64,000 nt of DNA from an uncultured Oscillospiraceae bacterium (GCA_934512135.1 CAKSWT010000016.1:15208-79207); one strand, 5' to 3'; positions 14,181 to 22,448 are shown, counted from the stretch's first letter. Numbers and translations: made by a program. Notes: a model not told the origin generated them from the letters alone.

Positions 14181-15243
14181 GGCGCTCCTCCACGGCCAGG
14201 CGCACCAGCTCATCCAGGAGCTGGTCATAGGGCATGCCGCTGGCCTCAAAGAGCTTGGGATACATGGAAATGGACGTAAAGCCCGGCAGGGTGTTGATCT
14301 CGTTGAACACCACTTCCTCCCCTTCATCGGTCAGAAAGAAGTCCACCCGGCTCAGTCCCGTGCAGCCCATGGCCTCATATACGGTGACCGCCGCATCCTG
14401 GAGCCGCTGGGCAGCCTCCGGGGAGATCTCCGCTGGAATTACCGTCCGGGACTCCTGGGAATGGTACTTGGCCTGGTAGTCATAAAACTCTGCCCCAGCC
14501 AGGATTTCCCCTACCACAGAGGCCACCGGCTTCCGGTTGCCCAGAACCGCCACCTCCACCTCACGGCCGGAGATAAACTCCTCCACCAAGACCTTTTTAT
14601 CGTATTTCGCCGCCAGCTTCAGCGCCGCCTTCAGCTCCTGGGTATTCCGCACCTTGCTGACGCCCACAGAGGAGCCGGTGCCCGAGGGCTTGACAAACAG
14701 GGGATATTCTCCCCCCTGTTCAATGTCCCGCACCAGGGAGTTCATCCGTCCCTCAATGCTCTCCCGGCGGCAGAGATACCAGTTGGCCTGACGGACACCG
14801 GTTTCCCCTACCAGCAGCTTGGTGATGGTTTTGTCCATGCTGGCTGCGGAGGCCGCCACCCCAGGTCCCACACAGGGGATCCCTGCCACCTGCATCAGCC
14901 CCTGGATGGAGCCGTCCTCGCCGTTTTCACCGTGGAGCACCGGGAACACGCAGTCCAGAGGGATTTCCTCCACGCCGCCTTTTCTCCACAGCAGCAGCCC
15001 CTGCCCCCGAACCGGGGAGATGGCCGCGGGGCAGTTCTCCGGGCAGTCCTGCCAGGTGCCCCCGGGAAGCATGGACCAGTCGGTATCGCCGAAGTAGATC
15101 CACTTTCCCGCCTTGGTGATGCCCACGGGATAGATGTGATATGTATCTCCATTGAGATGATTCAGCACGGATTCTGCCGACCGCAGAGACACCTCGTGCT
15201 CCGGAGAAATTCCGCCGAATAGTACGCATAGATTCATTGCCAT
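14173..15243 (-). CDS. ddl: D-alanine--D-alanine ligase
   Basis: ATP-grasp enzyme joining two D-alanines for the peptidoglycan stem peptide. It has 356 residues with 'FGGISPEHEVSLRS' at the N-terminus, 'PVLHGENGEDG', the ATP-binding 'KPSGTGSSVGVSKV' and 'NEINTLPGFT' at the second metal site. The omega loop contains 'YDYQAKY', as in ordinary Ddl enzymes. I see no reason to call it a Van-type ligase, but the specificity residues were not modelled. GAGGT lies 7 bases before the first ATG. It heads a ddl-murI-DUF1934 operon. Confidence 0.95.
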   Translation of the reverse strand: MAMNLCVLFGGISPEHEVSLRSAESVLNHLNGDTYHIYPVGITKAGKWIYFGDTDWSMLPGGTWQDCPENCPAAISPVRGQGLLLWRKGGVEEIPLDCVFPVLHGENGEDGSIQGLMQVAGIPCVGPGVAASAASMDKTITKLLVGETGVRQANWYLCRRESIEGRMNSLVRDIEQGGEYPLFVKPSGTGSSVGVSKVRNTQELKAALKLAAKYDKKVLVEEFISGREVEVAVLGNRKPVASVVGEILAGAEFYDYQAKYHSQESRTVIPAEISPEAAQRLQDAAVTVYEAMGCTGLSRVDFFLTDEGEEVVFNEINTLPGFTSISMYPKLFEASGMPYDQLLDELVRLAVEERHG

Positions 15244-15288
15244 AGATGTTACCTCATTTCTTGGTCCTTGGCTCTTGACTATCTTTAT

Positions 15289-15317
15289 ATAATATGATAA
15301 AACAGGCTATAAAACAA
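15289..15317 (-). promoter_or_regulatory. Promoter of ddl operon
   Basis: Minus strand TTGTTT, 17-base spacer, TATTAT, about 45 bases before the ddl start. Confidence 0.6.
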
Positions 15318-15376
15318 GTCCTATTTTTAAACCCGGAAAACATCTGGTCTTTCTCCGGAAACTTCCCCCCAAACGG

Positions 15377-15405
15377 TGGAAATTTCCCTGGAAACCGTAT
15401 ATAAT
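15377..15405 (+). promoter_or_regulatory. Promoter of small acidic protein gene
   Basis: TGGAAA, 17-base spacer, consensus TATAAT, divergent from the ddl promoter. Confidence 0.55.
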
Positions 15406-15427
15406 GAAACCGAAGGAGGGCTGAACG

Positions 15428-15838
15428 ATGCAAATTGAGCTGACTGAAAAGGAATTCCGGCGGCTGCTGGACATGGTCTACATCGGCAACTGGATTCTCA
15501 ATTCTGCCCGGGGCAACGACCGCTTCGAGGACTACGACAAAGTGGAAAGCAAGCTGTTTTCCTACTGCAAGGACCACGGGATGCAGGCACTGGCTGAGCG
15601 GTTCAACGGCGAGATCGTCCCCTCCCGCGCCTTCGCCGAGGGAGGCATCCACGAGGCCATTATGGACTATGAGGATGCCGTGTTCTTCGACATCCTGGCA
15701 GAGGAGCTGGCCCGGCGAGACATGGACTATGCCCCGATCTCCGCCCAGAACTATGACGAGCTAATGGCCCGCATGGACGAGTACATGGAGGAATTCGAGC
15801 AGAACGGCACCGACCGGCTGCAGCTGGAGGATCCGTAA
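15428..15838 (+). CDS. Small acidic hypothetical protein
   Basis: 136 residues beginning MQIELTEKEFRRLLDM, strongly acidic, predicted mostly helical and cytoplasmic, with no signal peptide or membrane segment. GAAGGAGG precedes the ATG. The N-terminal block with 'YIGNWILNS' looks conserved-protein-like, and I have the impression of relatives in other Clostridia, but I cannot assign a family or function. It stands alone between a promoter and an intergenic repeat copy. Confidence 0.8.
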   Translation: MQIELTEKEFRRLLDMVYIGNWILNSARGNDRFEDYDKVESKLFSYCKDHGMQALAERFNGEIVPSRAFAEGGIHEAIMDYEDAVFFDILAEELARRDMDYAPISAQNYDELMARMDEYMEEFEQNGTDRLQLEDP

Positions 15839-15846
15839 ATTTCCGT

Positions 15847-15972
15847 CTGTCAAAGCACCTGGCAGCGTTTCGCCGCCGGGGCCGCAAAATACGATAACCT
15901 TATTTTCCGCCGGGGCATGTATATGTCGGAAACTACCACTCCAAAGGTCTCCCGGCTTTGGGGCAGTCTCAA
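15847..15972 (+). repeat. Multi-hairpin intergenic repeat, copy 2 (shortened)
   Basis: Begins CTGTCAAAGCACCT and ends near GCAGTCTCAA. In between it shares TTTCGCCGC, ATTTTCCGCC, GGGC.TGTA.ATG and CGGCTTT blocks, in the same order, with the reverse complement of 11094-11294. It lacks about 80-100 bases of the middle of copy 1. Like copy 1 it is followed immediately by a perfect hairpin. Confidence 0.7.
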
Positions 15973-16000
15973 GCGCATGGAACAGTGTTCCATGCGCTTG
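15970..16000. repeat. Perfect 31-bp palindrome (15-bp arms)
   Basis: CAAGCGCATGGAACA, a single G, then the exact complement. It lies between the convergent small-acidic-protein and tdk genes, so it may end transcription, but there is no T-run on either side. A protein-binding site is an alternative. Confidence 0.7.
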
Positions 16001-16031
16001 TATGCTGTCCGGCCCCTTTGGGATGTCCTTC

Positions 16032-16604
16032 CTACGGATGCAGCTTCTTCTGCTTATGGTGCCGGCGGCAAAGGGCGATATAGCTGTCGTTGGCGCCCAG
16101 AACCACCTGGTTTCCCTCGGTAATCATCTCGCCCTTGGCGTTGAAACGGGCATTGCAGGTGGCGGCCTTCCCGCACCAGCAGACGGTTTTGATCTCCTCG
16201 ATCACATCCGCCCAGGCCAGCAGCCACATGCTGCCGGGAAACAGATTCCGCTGGAAGTCCGTTCGGAGGCCGTAGCAGATCACCGGAATTCCCAGATCGT
16301 CCACAATGTAGGTAAAGAACTCCACCTGCTCCTTGGTGCAGAACTGGGCCTCATCCACCACAATGCAATCATAGCGCCGGAGATCCTGGGGCTGCATGTT
16401 CACCAAATCCTCCACAAAGATGCACTTTTGCTGAAGGCCCATGCGAGAGGACATGACCCCCTCTCCGTCCCGGTCGTCCACCTTGGGCTTGGCCAGCAAG
16501 GCCCGTTTCCCCCGCTCGTAGTAGTTATATCCCACCATCAGCGCATTGGCAGTTTTGGAGCTGCCCATGGCTCCGTATCGAAAATACAGCTTTGCCACAA
16601 TCAT
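16032..16604 (-). CDS. tdk: Thymidine kinase (type II)
   Basis: Salvage enzyme phosphorylating thymidine to dTMP. It has 190 residues. The P-loop is 'GAMGSSKT' (residues 11-18), the Walker B-like 'DCIVVDEAQF' follows, and the lasso domain carries zinc ligands 'CWCG' and 'C..R.H' ('CRRHH'). A single gene with its own promoter (16626-16654). Confidence 0.96.
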   Translation of the reverse strand: MIVAKLYFRYGAMGSSKTANALMVGYNYYERGKRALLAKPKVDDRDGEGVMSSRMGLQQKCIFVEDLVNMQPQDLRRYDCIVVDEAQFCTKEQVEFFTYIVDDLGIPVICYGLRTDFQRNLFPGSMWLLAWADVIEEIKTVCWCGKAATCNARFNAKGEMITEGNQVVLGANDSYIALCRRHHKQKKLHP

Positions 16605-16625
16605 TCCTCCCTCAACGTCCCCCCT

Positions 16626-16654
16626 ATTCTATCACGGCCCGGCGTCTGACGCAA
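16626..16654 (-). promoter_or_regulatory. Promoter of tdk
   Basis: Minus strand TTGCGT, 17-base spacer, TAGAAT, immediately upstream of the tdk ribosome site. Confidence 0.5.
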
Positions 16655-16687
16655 GGCCCGGAGGAAAATCCAGGAGGTCTCAGTTAG

Positions 16688-17131
16688 CTACAGCAGTCCC
16701 GCCAGCCAGTAAATTAGCCCATAGATCACGCTGGCCAGCACGCCGTAGACCAGCACCGGCCCGGCGATGACAAACATTTTGGCACTCATCCCCAAAATCA
16801 GGCCCTCGCTGCGGAACTCCATGGCCGGGGACACCACGGAATTGGCGAAGCCTGTAATGGGCACAATGGTGCCGGCCCCTGCCACCTTGGCAATTTTATC
16901 GTAGACGCCCACTGCCGTCAGCAGCGCCCCCAGAAACACCATGGTCATGGAGGTGGCGGTGGCCGCCAGATCCTGGGCCAGCCCCGCAGCAGACCAGCCA
17001 CTGAGCACCAGCTGCCCCAAAACACAGATCAGGCCGCCGGTCCAGAAGGCGTTGAGGGTGTCCTTAGCGGTGGTGGAGTTGGGGGAATACGCCTTCACCA
17101 GCTGGCTGTACTGTATTGCACGGATTCTCAT
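16688..17131 (-). CDS. Stage V sporulation protein AC-like (SpoVAC/SpoVAEb family)
   Basis: 147-residue integral membrane protein. SpoVA proteins form the spore inner-membrane channel for dipicolinic acid, and SpoVAC is mechanosensitive in Bacillus. Family marks are 'YSQLVKAYSPNSTTAKDTLN', 'TGGLICVLGQLVL' and 'GLILGMSAKMFVIAGPVLVYG'. GGGAGA stands 7 bases before the ATG. SpoVAC is normally followed by SpoVAD and SpoVAE, but here the next gene is tdk and the previous one an unrelated membrane protein. This may therefore be an extra paralogue or a dispersed member of the channel. Confidence 0.9.
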   Translation of the reverse strand: MRIRAIQYSQLVKAYSPNSTTAKDTLNAFWTGGLICVLGQLVLSGWSAAGLAQDLAATATSMTMVFLGALLTAVGVYDKIAKVAGAGTIVPITGFANSVVSPAMEFRSEGLILGMSAKMFVIAGPVLVYGVLASVIYGLIYWLAGLL

Positions 17132-17175
17132 CAAATCATCTCCCAAAGCAGTATGCCCCGGGAGATGATTTTTTA

Positions 17176-18087
17176 TTAAAATAGCTGTGGCAGCAGCCGG
17201 GAAAGCCCATATCCCACCACAAAGGACAGCCCGTTGGCAGCAGCCACATAGGCAACGGGATGGCCCTTTGGTCCCTCCGGCGGGCCCAGGCGTCCCAGCA
17301 GCAGCACATAGACCACCGCCTCCACCAGGAATACCCCCAGCTCCAGCAGCCCGTACTCCACGACATAGAACACGAAGTTGGGCTGGACCCCCAGCACCTG
17401 GAGGGCAATGTTCAGCAACACCTGGGTAACCAGATTGGTCAGCACCACCAGCAGCAGCTGCTTTCTTGCCAGGAATCCAAAAATCGCCGCCATCAGCACC
17501 TCCAGGGCAATGGTCAAAATCAGCCGGGCCAGAAACCCCACCGTCTGCCAGGCCCACCGGTAGGCGGGCTTGGCTGTGATGGTTCCGGCGGGGGCCTTCC
17601 CTTCGCTGGCCGTCTCCGCAGCCAGTCCTCCTTTGGAATAGACCGCGTCGAAATAGCTGTCAAAGGCATAGCGCTGGAATACCTCCGGGCACCCCACAAA
17701 CTGATCCGTGTCGGGGAGGTACATCAGAATTTTAAAGTTTTCCGGAGGATAATAGTCCCACCGAAACTCCGTTTCCCCGGTGCAGTCCTCAAAATACTGC
17801 AAAAAGTGAAAGCCGTCCGGGTCCTGATAGTCCACAAACTTCTGCCAGATGTCCCCGTCTACAGTGGGCGCCTCCTGGGGAAGATCCGGGCGGAAGGTCA
17901 CACTGCTGTGAGGCCCGGTGGATTCCTCCTGGGCCATCAGGGTGACATAATACCGCGTTCCCGGGTCAATTCCCTGAAACCGGACCACCACAGAGGGCTT
18001 GGGTCCGGTATCTGCCCGAGCGGGAAGCAGCAGCAGGGGAAGCAGCAAACACAGCAGCACCATCCTGCGCAGGGTTCGATTTCTCAT
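17176..18087 (-). CDS. Signal-peptide multi-pass membrane protein upstream of SpoVAC
   Basis: 303 residues: a cleavable signal peptide (about 1-23, ending 'LLLPARA'), an extracytoplasmic domain of roughly 150 residues ('FVDYQDPDGFHFLQYFEDC', 'ENFKILMYLPD') and about four C-terminal membrane helices. AGGAG lies 9 bases before the ATG. It is 44 bases upstream of the spoVAC-like gene on the same strand, so they are probably co-transcribed. I do not recognise a named family. A sporulation or germination role is suggested only by the neighbour. Confidence 0.8.
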   Translation of the reverse strand: MRNRTLRRMVLLCLLLPLLLLPARADTGPKPSVVVRFQGIDPGTRYYVTLMAQEESTGPHSSVTFRPDLPQEAPTVDGDIWQKFVDYQDPDGFHFLQYFEDCTGETEFRWDYYPPENFKILMYLPDTDQFVGCPEVFQRYAFDSYFDAVYSKGGLAAETASEGKAPAGTITAKPAYRWAWQTVGFLARLILTIALEVLMAAIFGFLARKQLLLVVLTNLVTQVLLNIALQVLGVQPNFVFYVVEYGLLELGVFLVEAVVYVLLLGRLGPPEGPKGHPVAYVAAANGLSFVVGYGLSRLLPQLF

Positions 18088-18157
18088 ATGCAGGCGCTCC
18101 TCTCCTTTTGATCTATCCTTATAGACGCAAAACAGCGGGAAATGTCGCGTGATTGAG

Positions 18158-18192
18158 AAAAAAGGCTGTCTCAAAAACGAGACAGCCTTTTT
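18158..18192 (-). terminator. Terminator of the ribosomal protein operon
   Basis: Perfect 14-bp stem AAAAAGGCTGTCTC/GAGACAGCCTTTTT with a six-base loop and T-run on the minus strand, directly after rplQ. Confidence 0.93.
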
Positions 18193-18202
18193 AAACACGA
18201 TC

Positions 18203-18547
18203 TTACTTCACCAGCTCGATGACAGCAGTCTCTGCAGCATCGCCCCGGCGGATGCCCACACGGGTGATTCTGGTGTAGCCACCATGGCGCTCCGCATAGG
18301 AAGGAGCGATCTCGGTGAACAGCTTGGTCACCACGTCCTCCTTGGTGATCCAGGCCAGAGCCTTCCGGCGGGAAGCCAGGGTGTTGGCCTTACCCAGGGT
18401 GATCATCTTCTCAGCCACAGGCTGGACTTCTTTTGCACGGGTAACGGTGGTCTCAATACGACCTTTCTCCAGCAGATCGGTGGTCAGCTGACGGAGCATT
18501 GCCTTCCGCTGAGCCGTAGGTCTGCCGAGTTTACGGGTTCCGAACAT
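18203..18547 (-). CDS. rplQ: 50S ribosomal protein L17
   Basis: 114 residues, beginning 'MFGTRKLGRPTAQRKAMLR', the L17 signature. It sits beside the exit tunnel of the large subunit. It is the last gene of the alpha operon, directly after rpoA as in nearly all bacteria, and ends 11 bases before the operon terminator. The short form ends right after the conserved core ('GDAAETAVIELVK'). Confidence 0.98.
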   Translation of the reverse strand: MFGTRKLGRPTAQRKAMLRQLTTDLLEKGRIETTVTRAKEVQPVAEKMITLGKANTLASRRKALAWITKEDVVTKLFTEIAPSYAERHGGYTRITRVGIRRGDAAETAVIELVK

Positions 18548-18578
18548 TCTTATTGCCTCCTTTGCAAAGGAATTCGCT

Positions 18579-19538
18579 TTAGTTGTTGTTAGAGGAGTTG
18601 TCGCTTGCCAAGGACAGACCCATCATTGCCAGCTTATTCTGGACCTCTTCCAGGGACTTCCGGCCAAGGTTCCGAACCTTGATCATGTCCTCCCCGGAGC
18701 GGGAGATCAGGTCTTCCACGGTGTTGATATTGGCGCGCTTGAGGCAGTTGAAGCTACGGACAGACAAGTCCATCTCTTCAATGCTCATCTCCAGCACCTT
18801 TTCCTTGACGTCAGCGGCCTTCTCTACGACTGTGGACTTGCTGGCCACAGATTCGCTGAGGTCGGTAAACAGCACCAGGTGATCGGTGAGGATCTTGGCG
18901 CCCAAGGACACGGCGTCACGGGCGGTAATGGTGTTGTCGGTCCAGACCTCCAGGGTCAGCTTATCATAGTCCGTCATGTTGCCCACACGGGTATTTTCCA
19001 CAGTGTAGTTCACCTTGTAGACGGGGGTATAGATCGAGTCGATGGGAATCACCCCGATGACAGTCTGGGCAGTCTTGTTCTTGTCAGACGAGACATAGCC
19101 GCGGCCATGGTTCATGGTGATCTCCATGTTGAAGGTAGCGTCGGGGCCAAGGGTGCAGATATGCAGCTCGGGGTTGAGAATCTCCACCTCGCCGTCTGCC
19201 TTGATGTCACCGGCACACACCTCGCGCTCGCCCATGGCCTCAATATAGACGGTCTTGGGACCCTGGCAGTGGAGCTTTGCGATGATCCGTTTCACGTTCA
19301 GGACGATCTCGGTGACATCCTCCTTGACGCCGGGAATGGTGGAGAACTCGTGCTGGACGCCTGCGATCTTAATGGAAGTAGCCGCGGTGCCAGGCAGAGA
19401 AGAAAGCAGAATTCTTCTCAGAGAGTTGCCAAGGGTGGTACCATATCCCCTCTCCAGGGGCTCAACAACATACTTGCCATAGGAAGTATCTTCTGCGGAG
19501 TCAATGCATTCGATGCGAGGCTTTTCAATTTCTACCAT
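18579..19538 (-). CDS. rpoA: DNA-directed RNA polymerase alpha subunit
   Basis: 319 residues. The N-terminal assembly domain (about 1-230) includes 'GYGTTLGNSLRRILLSSLPG'-type contacts, and the C-terminal DNA/activator-binding domain (about 250-315) includes 'RSFNCLKRANINTVEDL' and 'VRNLGRKSLEEV'. It nucleates RNA polymerase assembly as a homodimer. It lies between rpsD and rplQ in the alpha operon, and a short Asn/Ser tail ends the protein. Confidence 0.98.
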   Translation of the reverse strand: MVEIEKPRIECIDSAEDTSYGKYVVEPLERGYGTTLGNSLRRILLSSLPGTAATSIKIAGVQHEFSTIPGVKEDVTEIVLNVKRIIAKLHCQGPKTVYIEAMGEREVCAGDIKADGEVEILNPELHICTLGPDATFNMEITMNHGRGYVSSDKNKTAQTVIGVIPIDSIYTPVYKVNYTVENTRVGNMTDYDKLTLEVWTDNTITARDAVSLGAKILTDHLVLFTDLSESVASKSTVVEKAADVKEKVLEMSIEEMDLSVRSFNCLKRANINTVEDLISRSGEDMIKVRNLGRKSLEEVQNKLAMMGLSLASDNSSNNN

Positions 19539-19612
19539 ATAGGAAATACCCTCCTTGTAACCGCGATAAAAATCGCATATGATTCAGCTTACAGATAATC
19601 GAGGGTCTTGTG

Positions 19613-20209
19613 TTACTTGGAGTACAACTCGACGATAAGATGTTCGGCGATCTCGAAGTCAATATCGTCTCTTGCAGGTGCGGCGATGACCTTGCCCTGC
19701 AGGGTGTTCTTATCTCTGTCCAGCCACTTGGGAGTGGCGGCGAACACGTCGTCCTCCTTGAGCTTCTTGAAGAACGCATTGGATGCGCTCTTCTCAGACA
19801 CTGCGATCACATCGCCGGTCTTGATGAGATAAGAGGGGATGTTCACACGCTTGCCGTTGACGGTGAAGTGGCCGTGGTTGACAAGCTGACGGGCCTCACG
19901 ACGCGTGGCGGCAAAGCCCAGCCGGTAGACAACGTTGTCCAGTCTCCGCTCGATCATGCACAGGAGCTCCTCGCCGGTGTTGCCGGCCATCTTGGAGGCC
20001 TTCTCATAGTAAGCACGGAACTGCTTCTCCTGAATGCCGTAGACGAACTTGACCTTCTGCTTCTCGGTGAGCTGCGTTGCGTACTCAGACTTCTTTGCTC
20101 TTCTCTGGCCGCCGGGGTTCTTGTTGGAAGTTCTGCTATAACCCATGACAGCAGGAGAAACGCCCAGCGTTCTGCAGCGCTTGAGAACAGGCTGTGTATT
20201 TCTAGCCAT
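19613..20209 (-). CDS. rpsD: 30S ribosomal protein S4
   Basis: 198 residues. Primary 16S rRNA binder with the S4 RNA-binding domain ('RLDNVVYRLGFAATRREARQ', 'LVNHGHFTVNGKRVNIPSY'). The N-terminal region has a single Cys ('KRCRTLG') where zinc-binding S4 proteins have four, so this is the zinc-independent (C-minus) form. In other Firmicutes S4 represses its own mRNA. No such leader was identified in the 22-base gap to rpsK. Confidence 0.98.
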   Translation of the reverse strand: MARNTQPVLKRCRTLGVSPAVMGYSRTSNKNPGGQRRAKKSEYATQLTEKQKVKFVYGIQEKQFRAYYEKASKMAGNTGEELLCMIERRLDNVVYRLGFAATRREARQLVNHGHFTVNGKRVNIPSYLIKTGDVIAVSEKSASNAFFKKLKEDDVFAATPKWLDRDKNTLQGKVIAAPARDDIDFEIAEHLIVELYSK

Positions 20210-20231
20210 TGCTTAATATCCTCCTTTGCGA

Positions 20232-20627
20232 TTATACACGGCGACGTTTGGGAGGACGGCAGCCATTGTGCGGAATGGGAGTCACGTCCTTGATCATGTT
20301 GACCTCCAGGCCAGCGGACTGAAGTGCGCGAATCGCAGACTCACGGCCCTGGCCGGGACCCTTAACATATACTTCCACGGTCTTGAGGCCATGCTCCATA
20401 GCAGCCTTGGCAGCGGTCTCTGCCACCATCTGTGCGGCATAGGGAGTGGACTTTCTGGAACCACGGAAGCCCAGGCCGCCGGAGGAAGCCCAGGAGATGG
20501 CATTACCGTTGAGATCGGTAATGGTCACCATGGTGTTGTTAAAGGAGCTGCGGATATGCGCGGCACCCTTTTCAATGTTCTTGCGCTCACGGCGCTTCTT
20601 GATTACCTTTTTCTTGTTGGCAGCCAT
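20232..20627 (-). CDS. rpsK: 30S ribosomal protein S11
   Basis: 131 residues, a platform protein near the anticodon of the E-site tRNA. The segments 'GAAHIRSSFNNTMVTITD' and the C-terminal 'DVTPIPHNGCRPPKRRRV' are universal S11 marks. It lies 14 bases after rpsM with a strong ribosome site. Confidence 0.98.
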   Translation of the reverse strand: MAANKKKVIKKRRERKNIEKGAAHIRSSFNNTMVTITDLNGNAISWASSGGLGFRGSRKSTPYAAQMVAETAAKAAMEHGLKTVEVYVKGPGQGRESAIRALQSAGLEVNMIKDVTPIPHNGCRPPKRRRV

Positions 20628-20641
20628 TGCATATCCCTCCT

Positions 20642-21010
20642 TTACTTCTTCTTATTAGCAATGGTCTTCTTGGGACCCTTGCGAGTTCTGGCATTAGTCT
20701 TGGAACGCTGACCGCGAACGGGCAGGCCGCGTCTGTGGCGCACGCCACGATAGCAGCCGATCTCGGTGAGCCGCTTGATGTTCAACGCAACCTCACGACG
20801 GAGATCACCTTCAATGGTGTAGCCCTTGTCGATGACGTCACGGAGGGCGGCCTCCTGGTCATCAGTCAGGTCCTTTACTCGGATGTCGGGATTGATACCC
20901 GCCTTCTCAAGAATGTCTTTTGCACTCTTTCTGCCGATTCCATAGATATAAGTCAGGCCGATCTCGACTCGCTTATCCTTCGGCAGATCAACACCGGAAA
21001 TTCGTGCCAT
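20642..21010 (-). CDS. rpsM: 30S ribosomal protein S13
   Basis: 122 residues, a head protein bridging to L5 and touching P-site tRNA. 'MARISGVDLPKDKRVEIGLTYIYGIG' and 'RGVRHRRGLPVRGQRSKTNARTRKG' are diagnostic. Order infA-rpmJ-rpsM-rpsK-rpsD-rpoA-rplQ as in Bacillus. Confidence 0.98.
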   Translation of the reverse strand: MARISGVDLPKDKRVEIGLTYIYGIGRKSAKDILEKAGINPDIRVKDLTDDQEAALRDVIDKGYTIEGDLRREVALNIKRLTEIGCYRGVRHRRGLPVRGQRSKTNARTRKGPKKTIANKKK

Positions 21011-21031
21011 TTAACTCTGCACCTCCTTTTC

Positions 21032-21145
21032 TTAACCCTGTCTCTGCTTATGCTTGGGATTTTCACAAATCACCATAACGCGGCCCTTGCGCTTAATGAC
21101 CTTGCACTTCTCGCACATGGGCTTTACGGACGGTCTTACTTTCAT
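21032..21145 (-). CDS. rpmJ: 50S ribosomal protein L36
   Basis: 37 residues (MKVRPSVKPMCEKCKVIKRK and so on), read directly from the sequence between infA and rpsM. The zinc-binding C-plus form is present: 'CEKC' plus a later Cys and His ('CENPKH'). GGAGG precedes the ATG. Confidence 0.97.
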   Translation of the reverse strand: MKVRPSVKPMCEKCKVIKRKGRVMVICENPKHKQRQG

Positions 21146-21176
21146 ACTGCTAACCTCCATATTGAGAACGTGTCTC

Positions 21177-21395
21177 TCACTTGCTTCTCCAGGTGATGCG
21201 GCCCCGGGTCAGATCATAGGGTGACATCTGAACGGTGACTTTATCGCCCGGAAGAATCTTAATAAAGTTCATCCGGAGCTTGCCGGAAATATGTGCCAGA
21301 ATGGTGTGACCTTTTCCGATATCCACGGAAAACATCGCATTCGGCAGTGCGTCTACCACGACGCCCTCAAGCTCAATTACGTCGTCTTTTGCCAA
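21177..21395 (-). CDS. infA: Translation initiation factor IF-1
   Basis: 72 residues of S1/OB fold, 'MAKDDVIELEGVVVDALPNA' through 'SPYDLTRGRITWR', the full normal length. It occupies the ribosomal A site during initiation. It is placed between the KOW gene (6 bases upstream) and rpmJ, the Firmicutes arrangement. Confidence 0.98.
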   Translation of the reverse strand: MAKDDVIELEGVVVDALPNAMFSVDIGKGHTILAHISGKLRMNFIKILPGDKVTVQMSPYDLTRGRITWRSK

Positions 21396-21401
21396 GATTA
21401 T

Positions 21402-21689
21402 TCAGCCTCCTTGGTTCTGACTGTTGAATTCATGGCCAAATATGGCCAAATCCCTGCGTAACTCGCTGTTGAGTACTATGTCGCCCTGTCTTATTTTCAC
21501 GGCGACGTTAGAATCAGTCCGAGCGGCCAGCCGGAGATGCTTCAGCTTCTTCCGTTTGGGATTTTCCAGCTTTCTGACCTTGCCGTCTGCCACAGTGGCA
21601 TAGGCGCCTTCTGTGTCCAGAACAAAGAGCAGACGCCCCTTGTCCCGGCCGGCCAGCGAAACAACGATATCCGACTTAGAGATATTCAC
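21402..21689 (-). CDS. KOW-domain RNA-binding protein (L14e/L27e-like)
   Basis: 95 residues with an N-terminal KOW/SH3-like barrel ('SDIVVSLAGRDKGRLLFVLD') and a basic 'NPKRKKLKHLRL' segment, resembling eukaryotic L14e/L27e proteins. Such a gene is common between map and infA in Clostridia, and its ribosomal role is unproven. A GTG start is chosen because GAGGGG stands 7 bases before it. The start lies inside the end of map (14-base overlap), so it is translationally coupled. Confidence 0.88.
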   Translation of the reverse strand: MNISKSDIVVSLAGRDKGRLLFVLDTEGAYATVADGKVRKLENPKRKKLKHLRLAARTDSNVAVKIRQGDIVLNSELRRDLAIFGHEFNSQNQGG

Positions 21690-22446
21690 TTCCCTGCCCC
21701 TCGGTGACGGTGAGAATTTCCGGCTCGCCGTCGGTAATGAGCACAGTATTTTCATAGTGCGCCGCACGGGTGCTGTCCACGGTTTTGGTGGTCCAGCGAT
21801 CCGGCATCACATGCACCTCGTAGGAGCCGGCATTCACCATAGGCTCCACGGCGATGACCATGCCGGGAATCAGCCGGGGACCACGGCCGGGCCGGCCAAA
21901 GTTCGGCACTTCAGGTTCTTCATGGAGCTTTTCTCCAACCCCGTGTCCCACAAAGCTCCGCACCACAGAGAAGCCGTTGGCCTCTACATAGGTCTGGACC
22001 GCATGGGAGATGTCGGAGACGCGGAAGCCGCGTTTGGCAAATTTAATGCCTTCATAGAAGCTCTGCCGGGTCACATCCACCAGCTTCTTGGAGACCTCGT
22101 CGGTCTCTCCGCAGATGAACGTGGCGGCGCAGTCGCCATGGAACCCGCCCCAATAGGCCCCCACATCCACGCTGACGATGTCGCCCTCATGGATGACCTG
22201 CTTTCCGGGGATGCCGTGGATCACCACGTCGTTGACGGAAATACAGGCGCTGCCGGGGAATCCACCGTACCCAAGGAACGAGGGTTTCGCTCCCTGGGAC
22301 ACGATGAAGCTGTGGACAGCTTTGTCAATTTCCTGCGTCGTAACACCGGGTCGAATCATCTCACCGGCCAGTTTCCGGGCCTGTGCGGTGATCTTTCCGG
22401 CCTTCCGCATAATTTCAATCTCATGCTCTGTCTTGATCGAAATCAT
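21676..22446 (-). CDS. map: Methionine aminopeptidase, type Ia
   Basis: 256 residues. Removes the N-terminal Met from nascent proteins. The metal-binding residues fall in 'VSVDVGAYWGGFHGDCAAT', 'FVGHGVGEKLHEEPEVPNFG' and 'AVEPMV', all intact. It begins 2 bases after adk, and the start codon follows the family start 'MISIKTEHEIEIMRKAG'. Confidence 0.98.
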   Translation of the reverse strand: MISIKTEHEIEIMRKAGKITAQARKLAGEMIRPGVTTQEIDKAVHSFIVSQGAKPSFLGYGGFPGSACISVNDVVIHGIPGKQVIHEGDIVSVDVGAYWGGFHGDCAATFICGETDEVSKKLVDVTRQSFYEGIKFAKRGFRVSDISHAVQTYVEANGFSVVRSFVGHGVGEKLHEEPEVPNFGRPGRGPRLIPGMVIAVEPMVNAGSYEVHVMPDRWTTKTVDSTRAAHYENTVLITDGEPEILTVTEGQGSEYL

Positions 22447-22448
22447 AG

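Noticed and set aside
14173..15243. Van-type ligase and VanY (47.3-48.5 kb) as a glycopeptide-resistance system
   Set aside because: The ligase has ordinary Ddl features and is paired with murI. The VanY-type enzyme is SLH-anchored and 32 kb away. No VanH, VanX or VanRS genes are present.
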